Shown here piece by piece: positions 24,429 to 33,110 of a stretch of 64,000 nucleotides of DNA. Both the position numbers and the translations under genes were made by a program. The DNA comes from Actinobacillus genomosp. 1 (GTDB lineage Bacteria > Pseudomonadota > Gammaproteobacteria > Enterobacterales > Pasteurellaceae), in the NCBI RefSeq assembly GCF_029774175.1, contig NZ_CP103834.1, forward strand, positions 444,501 through 508,500. The letters run 5' to 3'. Positions within the stretch are counted from its first letter, which is position 1. Each line of letters opens with the position of its first letter. Under the pieces are notes generated by a model, which ran no database searches, was not told the origin of the DNA, and saw nothing but the letters and a program-made list of their open reading frames with translations.

Positions 24429-24857
24429 ATGATGATTGAAACTGCAACCGTTGTGAATTATCAGTCCGGTATTGCAACGGTAAAATGTAGTGCAAAAAGT
24501 GCTTGCGGAGGTTGTGCGGCACAAAATAGTTGCGGCACAAAATCTTTATCGGCACTGACCGGAGAGAAATTTGCTCCGCAATTTAAATTATCCGTAGATA
24601 TGCCTTTAGCAGTAGGAGATAAAGTCCAAATCGGCTTGCCCGAGCAAACGTTACTGCTGAGCGTATTTTTAATTTATTGTGTTCCATTGTTTGTATTAGT
24701 TATCTCTGCGGTCATTTTTTCTCGATTATTTACGAACGAGTTATTGATCGCATTTTTTATGTTGATCAGTGTAAGTATGACTTTTTGGAACATCAAAAGA
24801 ATAATGAATAAAAAACGGGAAAGCGAGTTCACTCCTGTATTTTTAAGAAGACTTTAA
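24429..24857 (+). CDS. rseC: SoxR-reducing / sigma-E regulatory protein RseC
   Basis: RseC is a small inner-membrane protein with an N-terminal cysteine cluster. It is linked to sigma-E control and, in E. coli, to reduction of SoxR. The 142-residue protein has the cysteine motif SACGGCAAQNSCGT near residues 24-37 and two hydrophobic segments (about 76-96 and 99-119), matching the family. The start could be the first or second ATG of an ATGATG doublet. It lies in front of fadD with only 11 bases between, so it is probably cotranscribed with fadD and not with rpoE-rseA. Confidence 0.9.
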   Translation: MMIETATVVNYQSGIATVKCSAKSACGGCAAQNSCGTKSLSALTGEKFAPQFKLSVDMPLAVGDKVQIGLPEQTLLLSVFLIYCVPLFVLVISAVIFSRLFTNELLIAFFMLISVSMTFWNIKRIMNKKRESEFTPVFLRRL

Positions 24858-24868
24858 TAGGAGACAAT

Positions 24869-26560
24869 ATGGAAAAGATTTGGTTACAGAATTATCCTGA
24901 AGGCTCACCAAAAACGATAAATGTGACCCCTTACGATTCATTATTGGAAATGTTTGAATCCGCTGTACGTAAACACCCGGATATTCCCGCTTATATTAAT
25001 ATGGGGAAAGTGCTTACTTTCCGTAAATTGGAAGAAAGAAGTCGTGCATTTGCCGCTTATTTACAGAATGAACTTCGTCTGGAGAAAGGTGATCGAATCG
25101 CATTGATGATGCCGAATTTATTGCAGTATCCGATTGCATTGTTCGGGGCTTTGCGCGCCGGTTTGGTGGTTGTAAATGTTAATCCGCTTTATACTCCTCG
25201 AGAATTAGAACACCAATTAAACGATAGTGGAGCAAAAGCGATCGTTGTGGTGTCAAATTTTGCCGCAACACTTGAAAAGATCGTATTTGAAACGAGTATA
25301 AAACATGTCATTCTGACCCGAATGGGTGATCAACTTTCATTCGGTAAGCGTACATTGGTTAATTTTGTGGTGAAATATATTAAAAAGCTTGTGCCTAAAT
25401 ATAAGTTGCCTCACGCAGTAAGTTTTCGTGAAGCCCTTAGTATTGGTAAACAGCGCCAGTACGTGAAACCGACTATTTATAAAGATGATCTTGCCTTTTT
25501 ACAATATACCGGCGGTACGACCGGTGTAGCAAAAGGTGCTATGCTGACCCACGGTAGCGTGATTGCAAATGTCGCACAAGCAAAATGGGTGGCTGAACCA
25601 TTGCTTAAATGCTCTCGTGAACGTATTGCAGTGATTCCTTTACCGCTTTACCATGTTTTTGCACTTTCAGTAAATTGCTTACTGTTTATTGAGCTTGGGG
25701 TAACAGGCTTATTAATTACTAATCCCCGAGATATTCCCGGCTTCGTCAAAGAGTTGAAAAAATATCCTTTTGTGGCTCTGACAGGGGTAAATACGTTATT
25801 TAATGCGTTATTAAATAATGAGAATTTTAAAGAAGTTGATTTCTCCAATTTAAAATTGAGTGTCGGCGGCGGTGCGGCAATTCAATCTGCCGTTGCAAAA
25901 CGTTGGCATGCATTAACCGGTAGCCATATTATTGAAGGTTATGGTATGACGGAATGTTCTCCGCTGATTGCGGCGACACGTTCAGATTCTACCGAACATA
26001 CCGGTTCTATCGGCGTACCGGTACCGAATACCGATATTCGTATTGTGGATGATGAAGGTAATGATGTTGCGATAGGCGAGAGGGGAGAGCTTTGGGTAAA
26101 AGGTCCTCAAGTGATGCAAGGTTATTGGCAACGTCCGCAAGATACCGCTGATGTATTGAAAGACGGATGGATGGCAACCGGTGACATCGTTGTGATGGGG
26201 GAAGATCTTAATTTACGTATTGTTGATCGCAAAAAAGATATGATCATTGTTTCCGGTTTTAATGTGTATCCGAATGAAATCGAAGATGTCATTGCGCATA
26301 ATCCGAAAGTAAATGAAGTCGTCGCAATCGGTATTCCGAGTAAATCATCCGGTGAAGCGATTAAAATTTTTGTGACAAAAAAAGACGAGAGCCTTACACG
26401 AGAAGAATTGCGAAATTATTGCCGCCAATATTTAACCGGTTATAAAATTCCTAGAGAAATAGAGTTTCGTGACGAATTGCCGAAAAGTAATGTAGGTAAA
26501 ATTCTCCGTCGCATATTAAGAGATGAAGAATTAGCGAAAATAAAAGAGCAACAGAATTAA
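24869..26560 (+). CDS. fadD: Long-chain fatty acid-CoA ligase FadD
   Basis: FadD activates long-chain fatty acids to acyl-CoA using ATP, coupled to uptake at the inner membrane. The 563-residue protein has the AMP-binding P-loop YTGGTTGVAKGAMLTHG near residue 212, the adenylation motif GYGMTECSPL near 355, and the C-terminal TGDIVVMGEDLNLRIVDRKK hinge with the KSNVGKILRR tail, all complete. Since Pasteurellaceae often lack full beta-oxidation, it may mainly recycle fatty acids into phospholipids; that is inference. It lies directly after rseC. Confidence 0.95.
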   Translation: MEKIWLQNYPEGSPKTINVTPYDSLLEMFESAVRKHPDIPAYINMGKVLTFRKLEERSRAFAAYLQNELRLEKGDRIALMMPNLLQYPIALFGALRAGLVVVNVNPLYTPRELEHQLNDSGAKAIVVVSNFAATLEKIVFETSIKHVILTRMGDQLSFGKRTLVNFVVKYIKKLVPKYKLPHAVSFREALSIGKQRQYVKPTIYKDDLAFLQYTGGTTGVAKGAMLTHGSVIANVAQAKWVAEPLLKCSRERIAVIPLPLYHVFALSVNCLLFIELGVTGLLITNPRDIPGFVKELKKYPFVALTGVNTLFNALLNNENFKEVDFSNLKLSVGGGAAIQSAVAKRWHALTGSHIIEGYGMTECSPLIAATRSDSTEHTGSIGVPVPNTDIRIVDDEGNDVAIGERGELWVKGPQVMQGYWQRPQDTADVLKDGWMATGDIVVMGEDLNLRIVDRKKDMIIVSGFNVYPNEIEDVIAHNPKVNEVVAIGIPSKSSGEAIKIFVTKKDESLTREELRNYCRQYLTGYKIPREIEFRDELPKSNVGKILRRILRDEELAKIKEQQN

Positions 26561-26627
26561 TTAGTACACAGAGAATCGATATTCGTTTCTTATTTAAAAA
26601 TAATATAAAAATGCTTAGGAGCAATGT

Positions 26628-27254
26628 ATGAAAATTGTAGAAGTAAAACATCCTTTGGTTAAACATAAACTAGGTTTAATGCGTGCGGCTGATATTAATA
26701 CGAAAGATTTCCGTGCGTTAGCGACGGAAGTCGGTAGTTTATTAACTTATGAAGCAACAACCGATTTAGAAACCGAGTCGGTTGAAATTGACGGCTGGTG
26801 CGGTAAGGTTGAAGTTGAGCGTATTAAAGGTAAAAAAGTAACGGTTGTGCCTATTTTACGTGCGGGTTTAGGTATGATGGACGGTGTGTTGGAACATATC
26901 CCAAGCGCACGTATCAGTGTCGTCGGTATTTATCGTAATGAAGAAACCTTAGAGCCGGTACCTTACTTCACTAAATTAGCGAATGATGTAGAAGAACGCT
27001 TAGCGATTATCGTTGATCCAATGTTAGCAACCGGCGGCTCAATGATTGCAACCATTGATTTATTGAAAAAAGCGGGTTGTAAACAAATTAAAGTACTTGT
27101 GCTTGTTGCTGCTCCGGAAGGGATCAAAGCATTAGAAGCGGCGCATCCGGATGTAGAATTGTTTACCGCTTCAATTGACAGCCATTTAAATGAACACGGT
27201 TATATTGTCCCAGGACTTGGTGATGCAGGCGATAAGATTTTCGGTACTAAATAA
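26628..27254 (+). CDS. upp: Uracil phosphoribosyltransferase
   Basis: Upp salvages uracil by joining it to PRPP to form UMP. The 208-residue product has the conserved segment VVPILRAGLGMMDGVL near residues 72-87, the PRPP-binding loop IVDPMLATGGSMIATIDLL near 128-146, and the uracil-binding C-terminus GYIVPGLGDAGDKIFGTK. Length is the family norm. The usual partner uraA is not adjacent. It forms its own unit, closed by a strong terminator. pyrR, another PRPP-using uracil phosphoribosyltransferase-related gene, lies at 29347-29886. Confidence 0.97.
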   Translation: MKIVEVKHPLVKHKLGLMRAADINTKDFRALATEVGSLLTYEATTDLETESVEIDGWCGKVEVERIKGKKVTVVPILRAGLGMMDGVLEHIPSARISVVGIYRNEETLEPVPYFTKLANDVEERLAIIVDPMLATGGSMIATIDLLKKAGCKQIKVLVLVAAPEGIKALEAAHPDVELFTASIDSHLNEHGYIVPGLGDAGDKIFGTK

Positions 27255-27270
27255 TTCCAAATAAAAGAGA

Positions 27271-27301
27271 AAAAACCTAAGAAAATATCTTAGGTTTTTT
27301 T
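27271..27301 (+). terminator. Terminator after upp
   Basis: AAAAACCTAAGA (27271-27282) pairs with TCTTAGGTTTTT (27288-27299), with seven T in and after the stem. It lies 16 bases past the stop codon and can act in both directions. Confidence 0.9.
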
Positions 27302-27327
27302 ATATCTATAAAGTTTTTTATCTTTTA

Positions 27328-27372
27328 ACAAGCGGTCTGATTTGCAGAATTTTTTACAAATTAAACCGCTTG
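27328..27372. repeat. Inverted uptake-sequence pair between upp and ksgA
   Basis: ACAAGCGGT at 27328-27336 and ACCGCTTG at 27365-27372 are opposed copies of the Actinobacillus uptake core. The inner T-rich segments are partly complementary. It may terminate ksgA on the minus strand. Confidence 0.65.
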
Positions 27373-27379
27373 CTTAAGG

Positions 27380-28249
27380 CTAAATATCTTCATCAATGAT
27401 TTCTTCTTTGCTATCGACTGCCAGAGGATTGTCATATAGCCAGTTAGCTAAGCGAGTATAGTCCGCAATACTTAAATTTTCTGCACGAGCATTTAAATCG
27501 ATATTCAGTGCTTCTAATTGCTCAGGACTAAATAAAGTTGATAGTGCATTACGTAATGTTTTACGACGTTGATTGAATGCCTGTGTGGTTACTCGATTTA
27601 ACCAATATACGTCTTTTACCGGATGCGGTAACACTTTATGCGGCATCAAGCGCACTACGGCCGAATCTACTTTTGGTGCCGGTTTAAATGCGGTTGGCGG
27701 TACTTCCAATACAGGCATCACTTGGCAATAATATTGCGCCATAATGGTTAAGCGGCCGTATGCTTTACTATTTGGTGCCGCACATAAACGTTTTACCACT
27801 TCTTTTTGCAACATAAAGTGCATATCTTGAATTAAATCGTGGAATTTGAATAAGTGGAACATCAACGGTGTTGAAATGTTATACGGTAAGTTACCGAATA
27901 CACGTACGCCTTCACCTTCTTTTAACTCAAGACTTTCAAAATATTCGCGGAAATTAAAACGCAGCGCATCTTGTTCAATAATCGTTAATTTATGATTTAA
28001 GAACGGGTGATGACGTAAACGTTCGGCAAGATCTCGATCTAATTCAACCACCGTGAGTTTATCCACTTGCTCGGCAACCGGTTCGGTTAATGCGCCTAAA
28101 CCCGGGCCGATTTCAAGTAAAAATTGACCGTTTTTGGGATTAATTGCCGCTACAATGTTATGAATAACATTCATATCGTGTAAAAAGTTTTGACCGAAAC
28201 GTTTACGAGCGGTATGACCTAAATGTTTTTTTGAATTTTGATTACTCAT
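27380..28249 (-). CDS. rsmA: 16S rRNA (adenine1518-N6/adenine1519-N6)-dimethyltransferase
   Basis: RsmA (KsgA) dimethylates two adjacent adenines in the 3'-terminal hairpin of 16S rRNA, a late step in 30S assembly. I start it at 28249, where AAGGA precedes ATG and the protein begins MSNQNSKKHLGHTARKRFGQ. An in-frame extension to 28309 runs through the surA terminator. The 289-residue protein has FGQNFLHD, the SAM-binding motif EIGPGLGALTEPV and the catalytic FGNLPYNIS. It lies downstream of surA as in E. coli, although pdxA and apaGH are missing here. Confidence 0.96.
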   Translation of the reverse strand: MSNQNSKKHLGHTARKRFGQNFLHDMNVIHNIVAAINPKNGQFLLEIGPGLGALTEPVAEQVDKLTVVELDRDLAERLRHHPFLNHKLTIIEQDALRFNFREYFESLELKEGEGVRVFGNLPYNISTPLMFHLFKFHDLIQDMHFMLQKEVVKRLCAAPNSKAYGRLTIMAQYYCQVMPVLEVPPTAFKPAPKVDSAVVRLMPHKVLPHPVKDVYWLNRVTTQAFNQRRKTLRNALSTLFSPEQLEALNIDLNARAENLSIADYTRLANWLYDNPLAVDSKEEIIDEDI

Positions 28250-28272
28250 TGTTATCCTTTTTAAATAAGCAA

Positions 28273-28297
28273 AGAACCCCGCTAATAGCGAGGTTCT
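28273..28297 (-). terminator. Terminator between surA and rsmA
   Basis: AGAACCCCGC (28273-28282) and GCGAGGTTCT (28288-28297) pair with one G-T wobble. The minus-strand sequence then reads TTGCTTATTT. It may only partly stop transcription into rsmA. Confidence 0.6.
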
Positions 28298-28314
28298 CAG
28301 ATAAAGCATTATGT

Positions 28315-29265
28315 TTATTTACCAACGTACTGAACATCAGCCGTTTTTCTAAGTGCTTTCACCCAGTCTTTTGCAGCTTCTTGCGCTTGTTTATCTACTA
28401 GCTGTTCATAGGCACGTTGGTTATAAGCATCTTCGGTACGGTCACCTTGCTGTGTACCGGTAACTTTAAGAATATGCCAGCCGAATTGGGATTTAAACGG
28501 TGCGGTAATTTGATCTTGTTTTGCCGTACTTGCCGCTTTAGCAAAAGCAGGATCATAAATATCTAAGAAATTATAACCTAAATCACCACCGTCCGCAGCC
28601 GAAAGATAATCGACCGAATTTACTTTTGCCGCTTCTTCAAAAGTGGTTTTACCCGCTTTAATATCCGCGATAATTTGAGCCAATTTAGCTTTTGCTTGAG
28701 CGTCATTTAGTACCGGTGTGGTTTTAATTAAAATATGACTTACTCTATGTTGAGTTCCGGTCACATTTTTTAATTTACCGTTCGCTTTATCCTTTTCAAG
28801 TAATTCTTTAGCATAAGCATGAACATCTTTCGGATCAACTTGGATTGATTTACCGATGCTAATATTTCTTACTTGTTCCATTGCCATTTGTTGTGCAATT
28901 TGCTGACGATATTGATCTAGCGTAATACCCTGATAATCCAACGCATCGAGTAATTGACCGTAGGTAATGCCATTTCGTGCCGCAATATCTTCAATTACTT
29001 GATCAACTTTCGCATAATTCACTTTTACGCCGGCTTCTTTGACCGCTTTTTGTACTAGCAGGTCATCAATAATTTGTTCTACCGCCGCTTTGTGATTTGC
29101 TTCCGAATTTGCTTTTTTACCTAATGCGCGTTGTACTTGACTTTCCATTACCGGTACGCCATCGACTAGTGCCACAACACGTTCTTCAACGGCAATTGCC
29201 GTTTGAGAAATACCGATTGCAGTAACCAATGCGACTAATAATGATTTTGCAGAGATTAATTTCAT
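28315..29265 (-). CDS. surA: Periplasmic peptidyl-prolyl isomerase / chaperone SurA
   Basis: SurA escorts outer-membrane proteins through the periplasm to the BAM complex. The 316-residue precursor has a signal peptide (MKLISAKSLLVALVTAIGIS, cleavage probably after TAIA near residue 25). This is followed by the N-terminal chaperone domain with IIDDLLVQKAVKEAG, one parvulin domain (HRVSHILIKTTPVLNDA through FGWHILKVTG, about residues 172-267), and a C-terminal helix. E. coli SurA has two parvulin domains and about 428 residues; this shorter single-domain form is like Haemophilus. Placement before rsmA supports the identity. Confidence 0.9.
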   Translation of the reverse strand: MKLISAKSLLVALVTAIGISQTAIAVEERVVALVDGVPVMESQVQRALGKKANSEANHKAAVEQIIDDLLVQKAVKEAGVKVNYAKVDQVIEDIAARNGITYGQLLDALDYQGITLDQYRQQIAQQMAMEQVRNISIGKSIQVDPKDVHAYAKELLEKDKANGKLKNVTGTQHRVSHILIKTTPVLNDAQAKAKLAQIIADIKAGKTTFEEAAKVNSVDYLSAADGGDLGYNFLDIYDPAFAKAASTAKQDQITAPFKSQFGWHILKVTGTQQGDRTEDAYNQRAYEQLVDKQAQEAAKDWVKALRKTADVQYVGK

Positions 29266-29346
29266 TTATTATTTCCTACTAAAAGGTTAAAGATAAGCCC
29301 TAATGCCGTTAGAGCTACATTTCTAAAAAAGGTTCCTGATTTTTAC

Positions 29347-29886
29347 TTACTCGTCTTTAGCCCGAATAAGTACGACCTGATTTATTCCGTCATAAGATTG
29401 CGTTTGTACTTGTACTTGCTCCGTTCTTGCCGTCGGTATATTTTTTCCGACATAATCGGCTCGAATCGGAAGCTCGCGATGACCTCTATCTACTAATATA
29501 ACCAGTTCTATACGCATTGCCCGACCAAAATCGAGGAGGGCATCTAGCGCGGCTCGAATAGTACGTCCGGTAAATAATACATCATCGATCAGAATAACAT
29601 TTTTTCCGGTAATATCAATTTGAGATTCAACCCCGGTATAAATCGGATCCTGATTGGCTAAATTAAGATCATCACGATAAAACGTAATATCTAAAGCCAT
29701 TAACGGCAATTGCGTTTGGGCAAGCTCGGCAATTCTGCTTTGTAACATTTCTGCAATTTCAGCACCGCGACGTTTTATTCCGACAAGCACTAAATTCTCT
29801 AAAGAAGAATGCTTTTCGATAATTTGATGAGAAATTCGGGATATCGTGCGCTGAAATTGCTCGGAATCAATAATAATTTTTTCCAT
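29347..29886 (-). CDS. pyrR: PyrR bifunctional protein (pyr attenuation regulator / uracil phosphoribosyltransferase)
   Basis: In Gram-positive bacteria PyrR binds pyr mRNA in response to UMP and also has uracil phosphoribosyltransferase activity. The 179-residue product has the PRPP-binding motif VILIDDVLFTGRTIRAALDAL near residues 95-115, plus LVDRGHRELPIRADYVGKNI with the RNA-binding-region residues, matching PyrR closely. No pyr biosynthesis gene and no obvious PyrR RNA site is adjacent. Whether it regulates RNA here is therefore inference. It lies 15 bases downstream of hldE on the same strand. Confidence 0.92.
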   Translation of the reverse strand: MEKIIIDSEQFQRTISRISHQIIEKHSSLENLVLVGIKRRGAEIAEMLQSRIAELAQTQLPLMALDITFYRDDLNLANQDPIYTGVESQIDITGKNVILIDDVLFTGRTIRAALDALLDFGRAMRIELVILVDRGHRELPIRADYVGKNIPTARTEQVQVQTQSYDGINQVVLIRAKDE

Positions 29887-29901
29887 TATAGGGTTAAGAA
29901 T

Positions 29902-31332
29902 CTATTTTGACGCCTGAATTTTCTTGATTACGTTTGTTGTTGAACAACCGTTCTCAAAATTTAATACTTTAACTTCACCGCCGTTTGCCCAAACTTCTTG
30001 GCTACCGGCAATCTCTTCAGGTTTATAATCTCCGCCTTTAACTAATAAGTTAGGTAAGATTTCACCGATAAGACGTTGCGGCGTATCTTCTGCAAAAGGC
30101 ACGACCCAATCCACGGAAGCTAAACCGGCAAGTACCGCCATTCGTGCATTTAAATCGTTAATCGGGCGAGATTCACCTTTTAAGCGTTTCACCGACTCAT
30201 CGGTATTTACCGCCACAATTAAACGATCGCCTAGTTTACGTGCATTTTCTAAGTAAGAAACGTGTCCCGGGTGCAGAATATCGAAACAGCCGTTGGTCAT
30301 CACAATTTTCTCACCGCGTTGTTTTGCCTGTTCTACCGCACGTTTTAATTCGTCTTCCGCTAAGATACCGAAACCGGTTTCTTCGCGATGATGAATCGCA
30401 TTTTCTAATTCGGTTGGTGTCACGGTTGAAGTACCTAATTTACCCACAACCACGCCAGCCGCCGCATTTGCTAAATAACACGCTTCTTCGTAAGGACGAC
30501 CGTCGGCAATTGCTGTAGCAAGTACACTGATAACCGTGTCACCGGCACCGGTTACGTCATAAACTTCTTTCGCTTGGGTTGGTAAATGGAACGGAACTTG
30601 GTTTGGACGTAGTAATGTCATTCCTTTTTCCGAGCGAGTAACTAATAGTGCGGTTAATTCGAAGTCAGCAATCAGTTTTAAGCCTTTCTCTACAATTTCA
30701 TCGTCATTTTTGCAGTGACCGACTACCGCTTCGAATTCAGACATATTCGGTGTTAAGAGCGTTGCACCGCGATAACGTTCAAAATCGGTACCTTTTGGGT
30801 CAATGAGTGTCGGTACGCCGGCTTTGCGTGCCACTTGAATCATTTGTTGTACCGATTCAAGCGTACCTTTGCCGTAATCCGATAAAATTAATGCACCGTA
30901 AACGGTAATTTCTTGTTCAAGTTTTGCAAGCAGAGAATCGCTTGCAACATGATGAAAGCCTTCTTCGAAATCTAAACGTAATAATTGTTGATGACGTGAC
31001 AGAATACGTAATTTGGTGATAGTCGGGTGTGAATCCAATGCAACACAATGGTTTTGGATATTGTGTGAATTAAGTAATTTATCTAAAGCACGACCGGCAT
31101 CATCTTGCCCGATTAAACCGTGTAGAGCGACCGGTACCCCAAGGCTGGCAATGTTCATTGCTACATTCGCCGCACCACCGGCACGTTCTTCGATATCTTG
31201 TACTTTTACCACCGGCACCGGTGCTTCCGGCGAAATGCGGTTGGTTGCACCAAACCAATAACGGTCTAACATTACATCGCCAAGTACAAGCACTTTTGCG
31301 TTATTAAATTTCGGAGAGTATTGCATCATCAT
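29902..31332 (-). CDS. hldE: Bifunctional heptose-7-phosphate kinase / heptose-1-phosphate adenylyltransferase HldE
   Basis: HldE makes ADP-heptose precursors for the LPS inner core. The 476-residue protein begins MMMQYSPKFNNAKVLVLGDV. The N-terminal ribokinase-like domain ends with the signature DVTGAGDTVISVLATAI (about residue 261). A cytidylyltransferase-type domain follows with MTNGCFDILHPGHVSYL near 346 and a terminal TTNVIKKIQ motif. Both domains are complete. It groups functionally with kdsD, the lpx genes and the GT9 gene elsewhere in the window. Two short hairpins separate it from der. Confidence 0.96.
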   Translation of the reverse strand: MMMQYSPKFNNAKVLVLGDVMLDRYWFGATNRISPEAPVPVVKVQDIEERAGGAANVAMNIASLGVPVALHGLIGQDDAGRALDKLLNSHNIQNHCVALDSHPTITKLRILSRHQQLLRLDFEEGFHHVASDSLLAKLEQEITVYGALILSDYGKGTLESVQQMIQVARKAGVPTLIDPKGTDFERYRGATLLTPNMSEFEAVVGHCKNDDEIVEKGLKLIADFELTALLVTRSEKGMTLLRPNQVPFHLPTQAKEVYDVTGAGDTVISVLATAIADGRPYEEACYLANAAAGVVVGKLGTSTVTPTELENAIHHREETGFGILAEDELKRAVEQAKQRGEKIVMTNGCFDILHPGHVSYLENARKLGDRLIVAVNTDESVKRLKGESRPINDLNARMAVLAGLASVDWVVPFAEDTPQRLIGEILPNLLVKGGDYKPEEIAGSQEVWANGGEVKVLNFENGCSTTNVIKKIQASK

Positions 31333-31355
31333 AGTTAATTTCTCAATTAAATGAT

Positions 31356-31378
31356 GGCACTCGTTACAGCCGAGTGCC
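31356..31378. repeat. Hairpin between der and hldE
   Basis: GGCACTCG (31356-31363) and CGAGTGCC (31371-31378) form a perfect 8-base stem with a 7-base loop in the short gap between der (3' end) and hldE (5' end). There is no T tract on either strand, so it is not a clear terminator. Confidence 0.5.
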
Positions 31379-31430
31379 TTAAACCTTGTTCAGTCATAAC
31401 CCCCGTTAATATAAGGGAGAGATTGTCTAA

Positions 31431-32951
31431 TTATTTCTTACTTTTCTTAATAAACTTCATTAAACGTTTACGTTTACGTAATTGGTTCGGTGTCAGTTTA
31501 TTTTTCTTACCGGCAAACGGGTTATTCCCTTCTTGGAACTGAATACGGATCGGCGAACCGATAATTTTCAAGCTCTTACGGAAGTAATTACTTAAATAAC
31601 GTTTATAAGAATCCGCTAATTTTTCGACTTGGTTACCGTGAATGACGATAATTGGCGGGTTGTAACCACCCGGATGAGCGTATTTTAATTTCACACGGCG
31701 ACCGTTTACTAGCGGTGGCTGATGCTCATCCGCTGCCATACGTAAAATACGCGTCAGCATTGAAGTTGATGTTTTCTGTGTCGCACACGCATAGGCCTCT
31801 TTTACCGAGTCAAATAAGTTACCTACGCCTGAGCCGTGTAATGCAGAAATAAAATGCACACGAGCGAAATCGATAAAGTCTAAACGGCGATCTAATTCGG
31901 ATTTCACTTGATCTTTAATATCTTGTGATAAGCCGTCCCATTTATTCACTACGATCACAAGTGAACGACCGGCGTTCAGAATAAAACCGAGTAGAGATAA
32001 ATCTTGATCAGAAATACCTTCGCGAGCATCAATGGTAAGTAATACCACGTTTGCATCTTGAATCGCTTGTAGGGTTTTAATCACGGAGAATTTTTCCACC
32101 GCTAAATTGACCTTACCACGTTTACGTACGCCGGCAGTATCAATAATCGTGTATTGCTGACCGTCACGCTCCATCGGAATATAGATAGAATCACGCGTCG
32201 TACCCGGCATATCGTAAACCACCACACGTTCTTCACCGAGAATACGGTTGGTTAAAGTCGATTTACCCACATTCGGACGACCGACGATCGCAATCTTAAT
32301 ATTTTTATCTTCAATCGATTCTTCGGTTTCTTCTTCAAGAGCTTCATCAAGTAATGCGGTATCATCCTCATTATCGAAGTCAAAGTCGGTATCCCATTCG
32401 TCCGCTTCTTCGTTTGCAGAATCTTCGTCATTTTCGACCGCTTGATTCGCATTTAATTGCTCGCCTAACGGGGCTAATACTTGCTCGATAAGTTGTGTTA
32501 CGCCACGACCTTGTGCCGCTGCGATTTGTTCAACTTCACCTAAGCCTAATTGATAAAATTCCGCACAATGCGAATCCGCATCGATACCGTCCGTTTTATT
32601 TGCTACTACCACAGTAGTTTTTTCACGTTGACGTAAGTATTGTGCAATACCGATATCGGCAGGTAGTAAGCCGGCACGCGCATCGACTAAGAAAAGCACA
32701 ACATCCGCTTCTTCAATCGCGAGTAGCGATTGTTCCGCCATTTTTTCTTCTACACCTTCTTCCGTACCGTCAATACCACCGGTATCAATTACGATAAAAT
32801 CATAACCGGCGATATTCGCATGACCATATTTACGGTCACGTGTAAGTCCCGGAAAGTCCGCTACCAGCGCATCACGTGTGCGGGTTAAGCGGTTAAATAA
32901 AGTGGATTTACCCACATTCGGTCTGCCGACAAGGGCAACAACTGGAGTCAT
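31431..32951 (-). CDS. der: GTPase Der (EngA)
   Basis: Der is an essential GTPase with two tandem G domains that assists 50S ribosomal subunit maturation. The 506-residue protein has the first P-loop GRPNVGKSTLFNRLTR near residue 8 and the second GRPNVGKSTLTNRILG near 224. An acidic linker (about 165-215, rich in Asp/Glu) joins the domains. The C-terminal KH-like domain ends in a strongly basic tail (KKNKLTPNQLRKRKRLMKF). Length and architecture are normal for gamma-proteobacteria. It is a single-gene unit upstream of hldE. Confidence 0.97.
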   Translation of the reverse strand: MTPVVALVGRPNVGKSTLFNRLTRTRDALVADFPGLTRDRKYGHANIAGYDFIVIDTGGIDGTEEGVEEKMAEQSLLAIEEADVVLFLVDARAGLLPADIGIAQYLRQREKTTVVVANKTDGIDADSHCAEFYQLGLGEVEQIAAAQGRGVTQLIEQVLAPLGEQLNANQAVENDEDSANEEADEWDTDFDFDNEDDTALLDEALEEETEESIEDKNIKIAIVGRPNVGKSTLTNRILGEERVVVYDMPGTTRDSIYIPMERDGQQYTIIDTAGVRKRGKVNLAVEKFSVIKTLQAIQDANVVLLTIDAREGISDQDLSLLGFILNAGRSLVIVVNKWDGLSQDIKDQVKSELDRRLDFIDFARVHFISALHGSGVGNLFDSVKEAYACATQKTSTSMLTRILRMAADEHQPPLVNGRRVKLKYAHPGGYNPPIIVIHGNQVEKLADSYKRYLSNYFRKSLKIIGSPIRIQFQEGNNPFAGKKNKLTPNQLRKRKRLMKFIKKSKK

Positions 32952-33045
32952 TCTTATTCTGTCCTTCTAAAAATTCTGTCTTTGCGAGTCGCAAAATCCC
33001 CATATTATATACTAAAAGCATTGAGAACGGAAAAAGGATCAAAAA

Positions 33046-33089
33046 AAGCGGTCAATTTTCTGCAAAATTTTACAAAAAATCGACCGCTT
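33046..33089 (-). terminator. Terminator after hemA (inverted uptake-sequence pair)
   Basis: AAGCGGTC (33046-33053) and GACCGCTT (33082-33089) pair, with further A/T pairing inside the loop. On the minus strand the stem runs into seven T. It lies 22 bases past the hemA stop. Confidence 0.75.
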
Positions 33090-33110
33090 GTTTATCGGTT
33101 TTTCCAGCAA

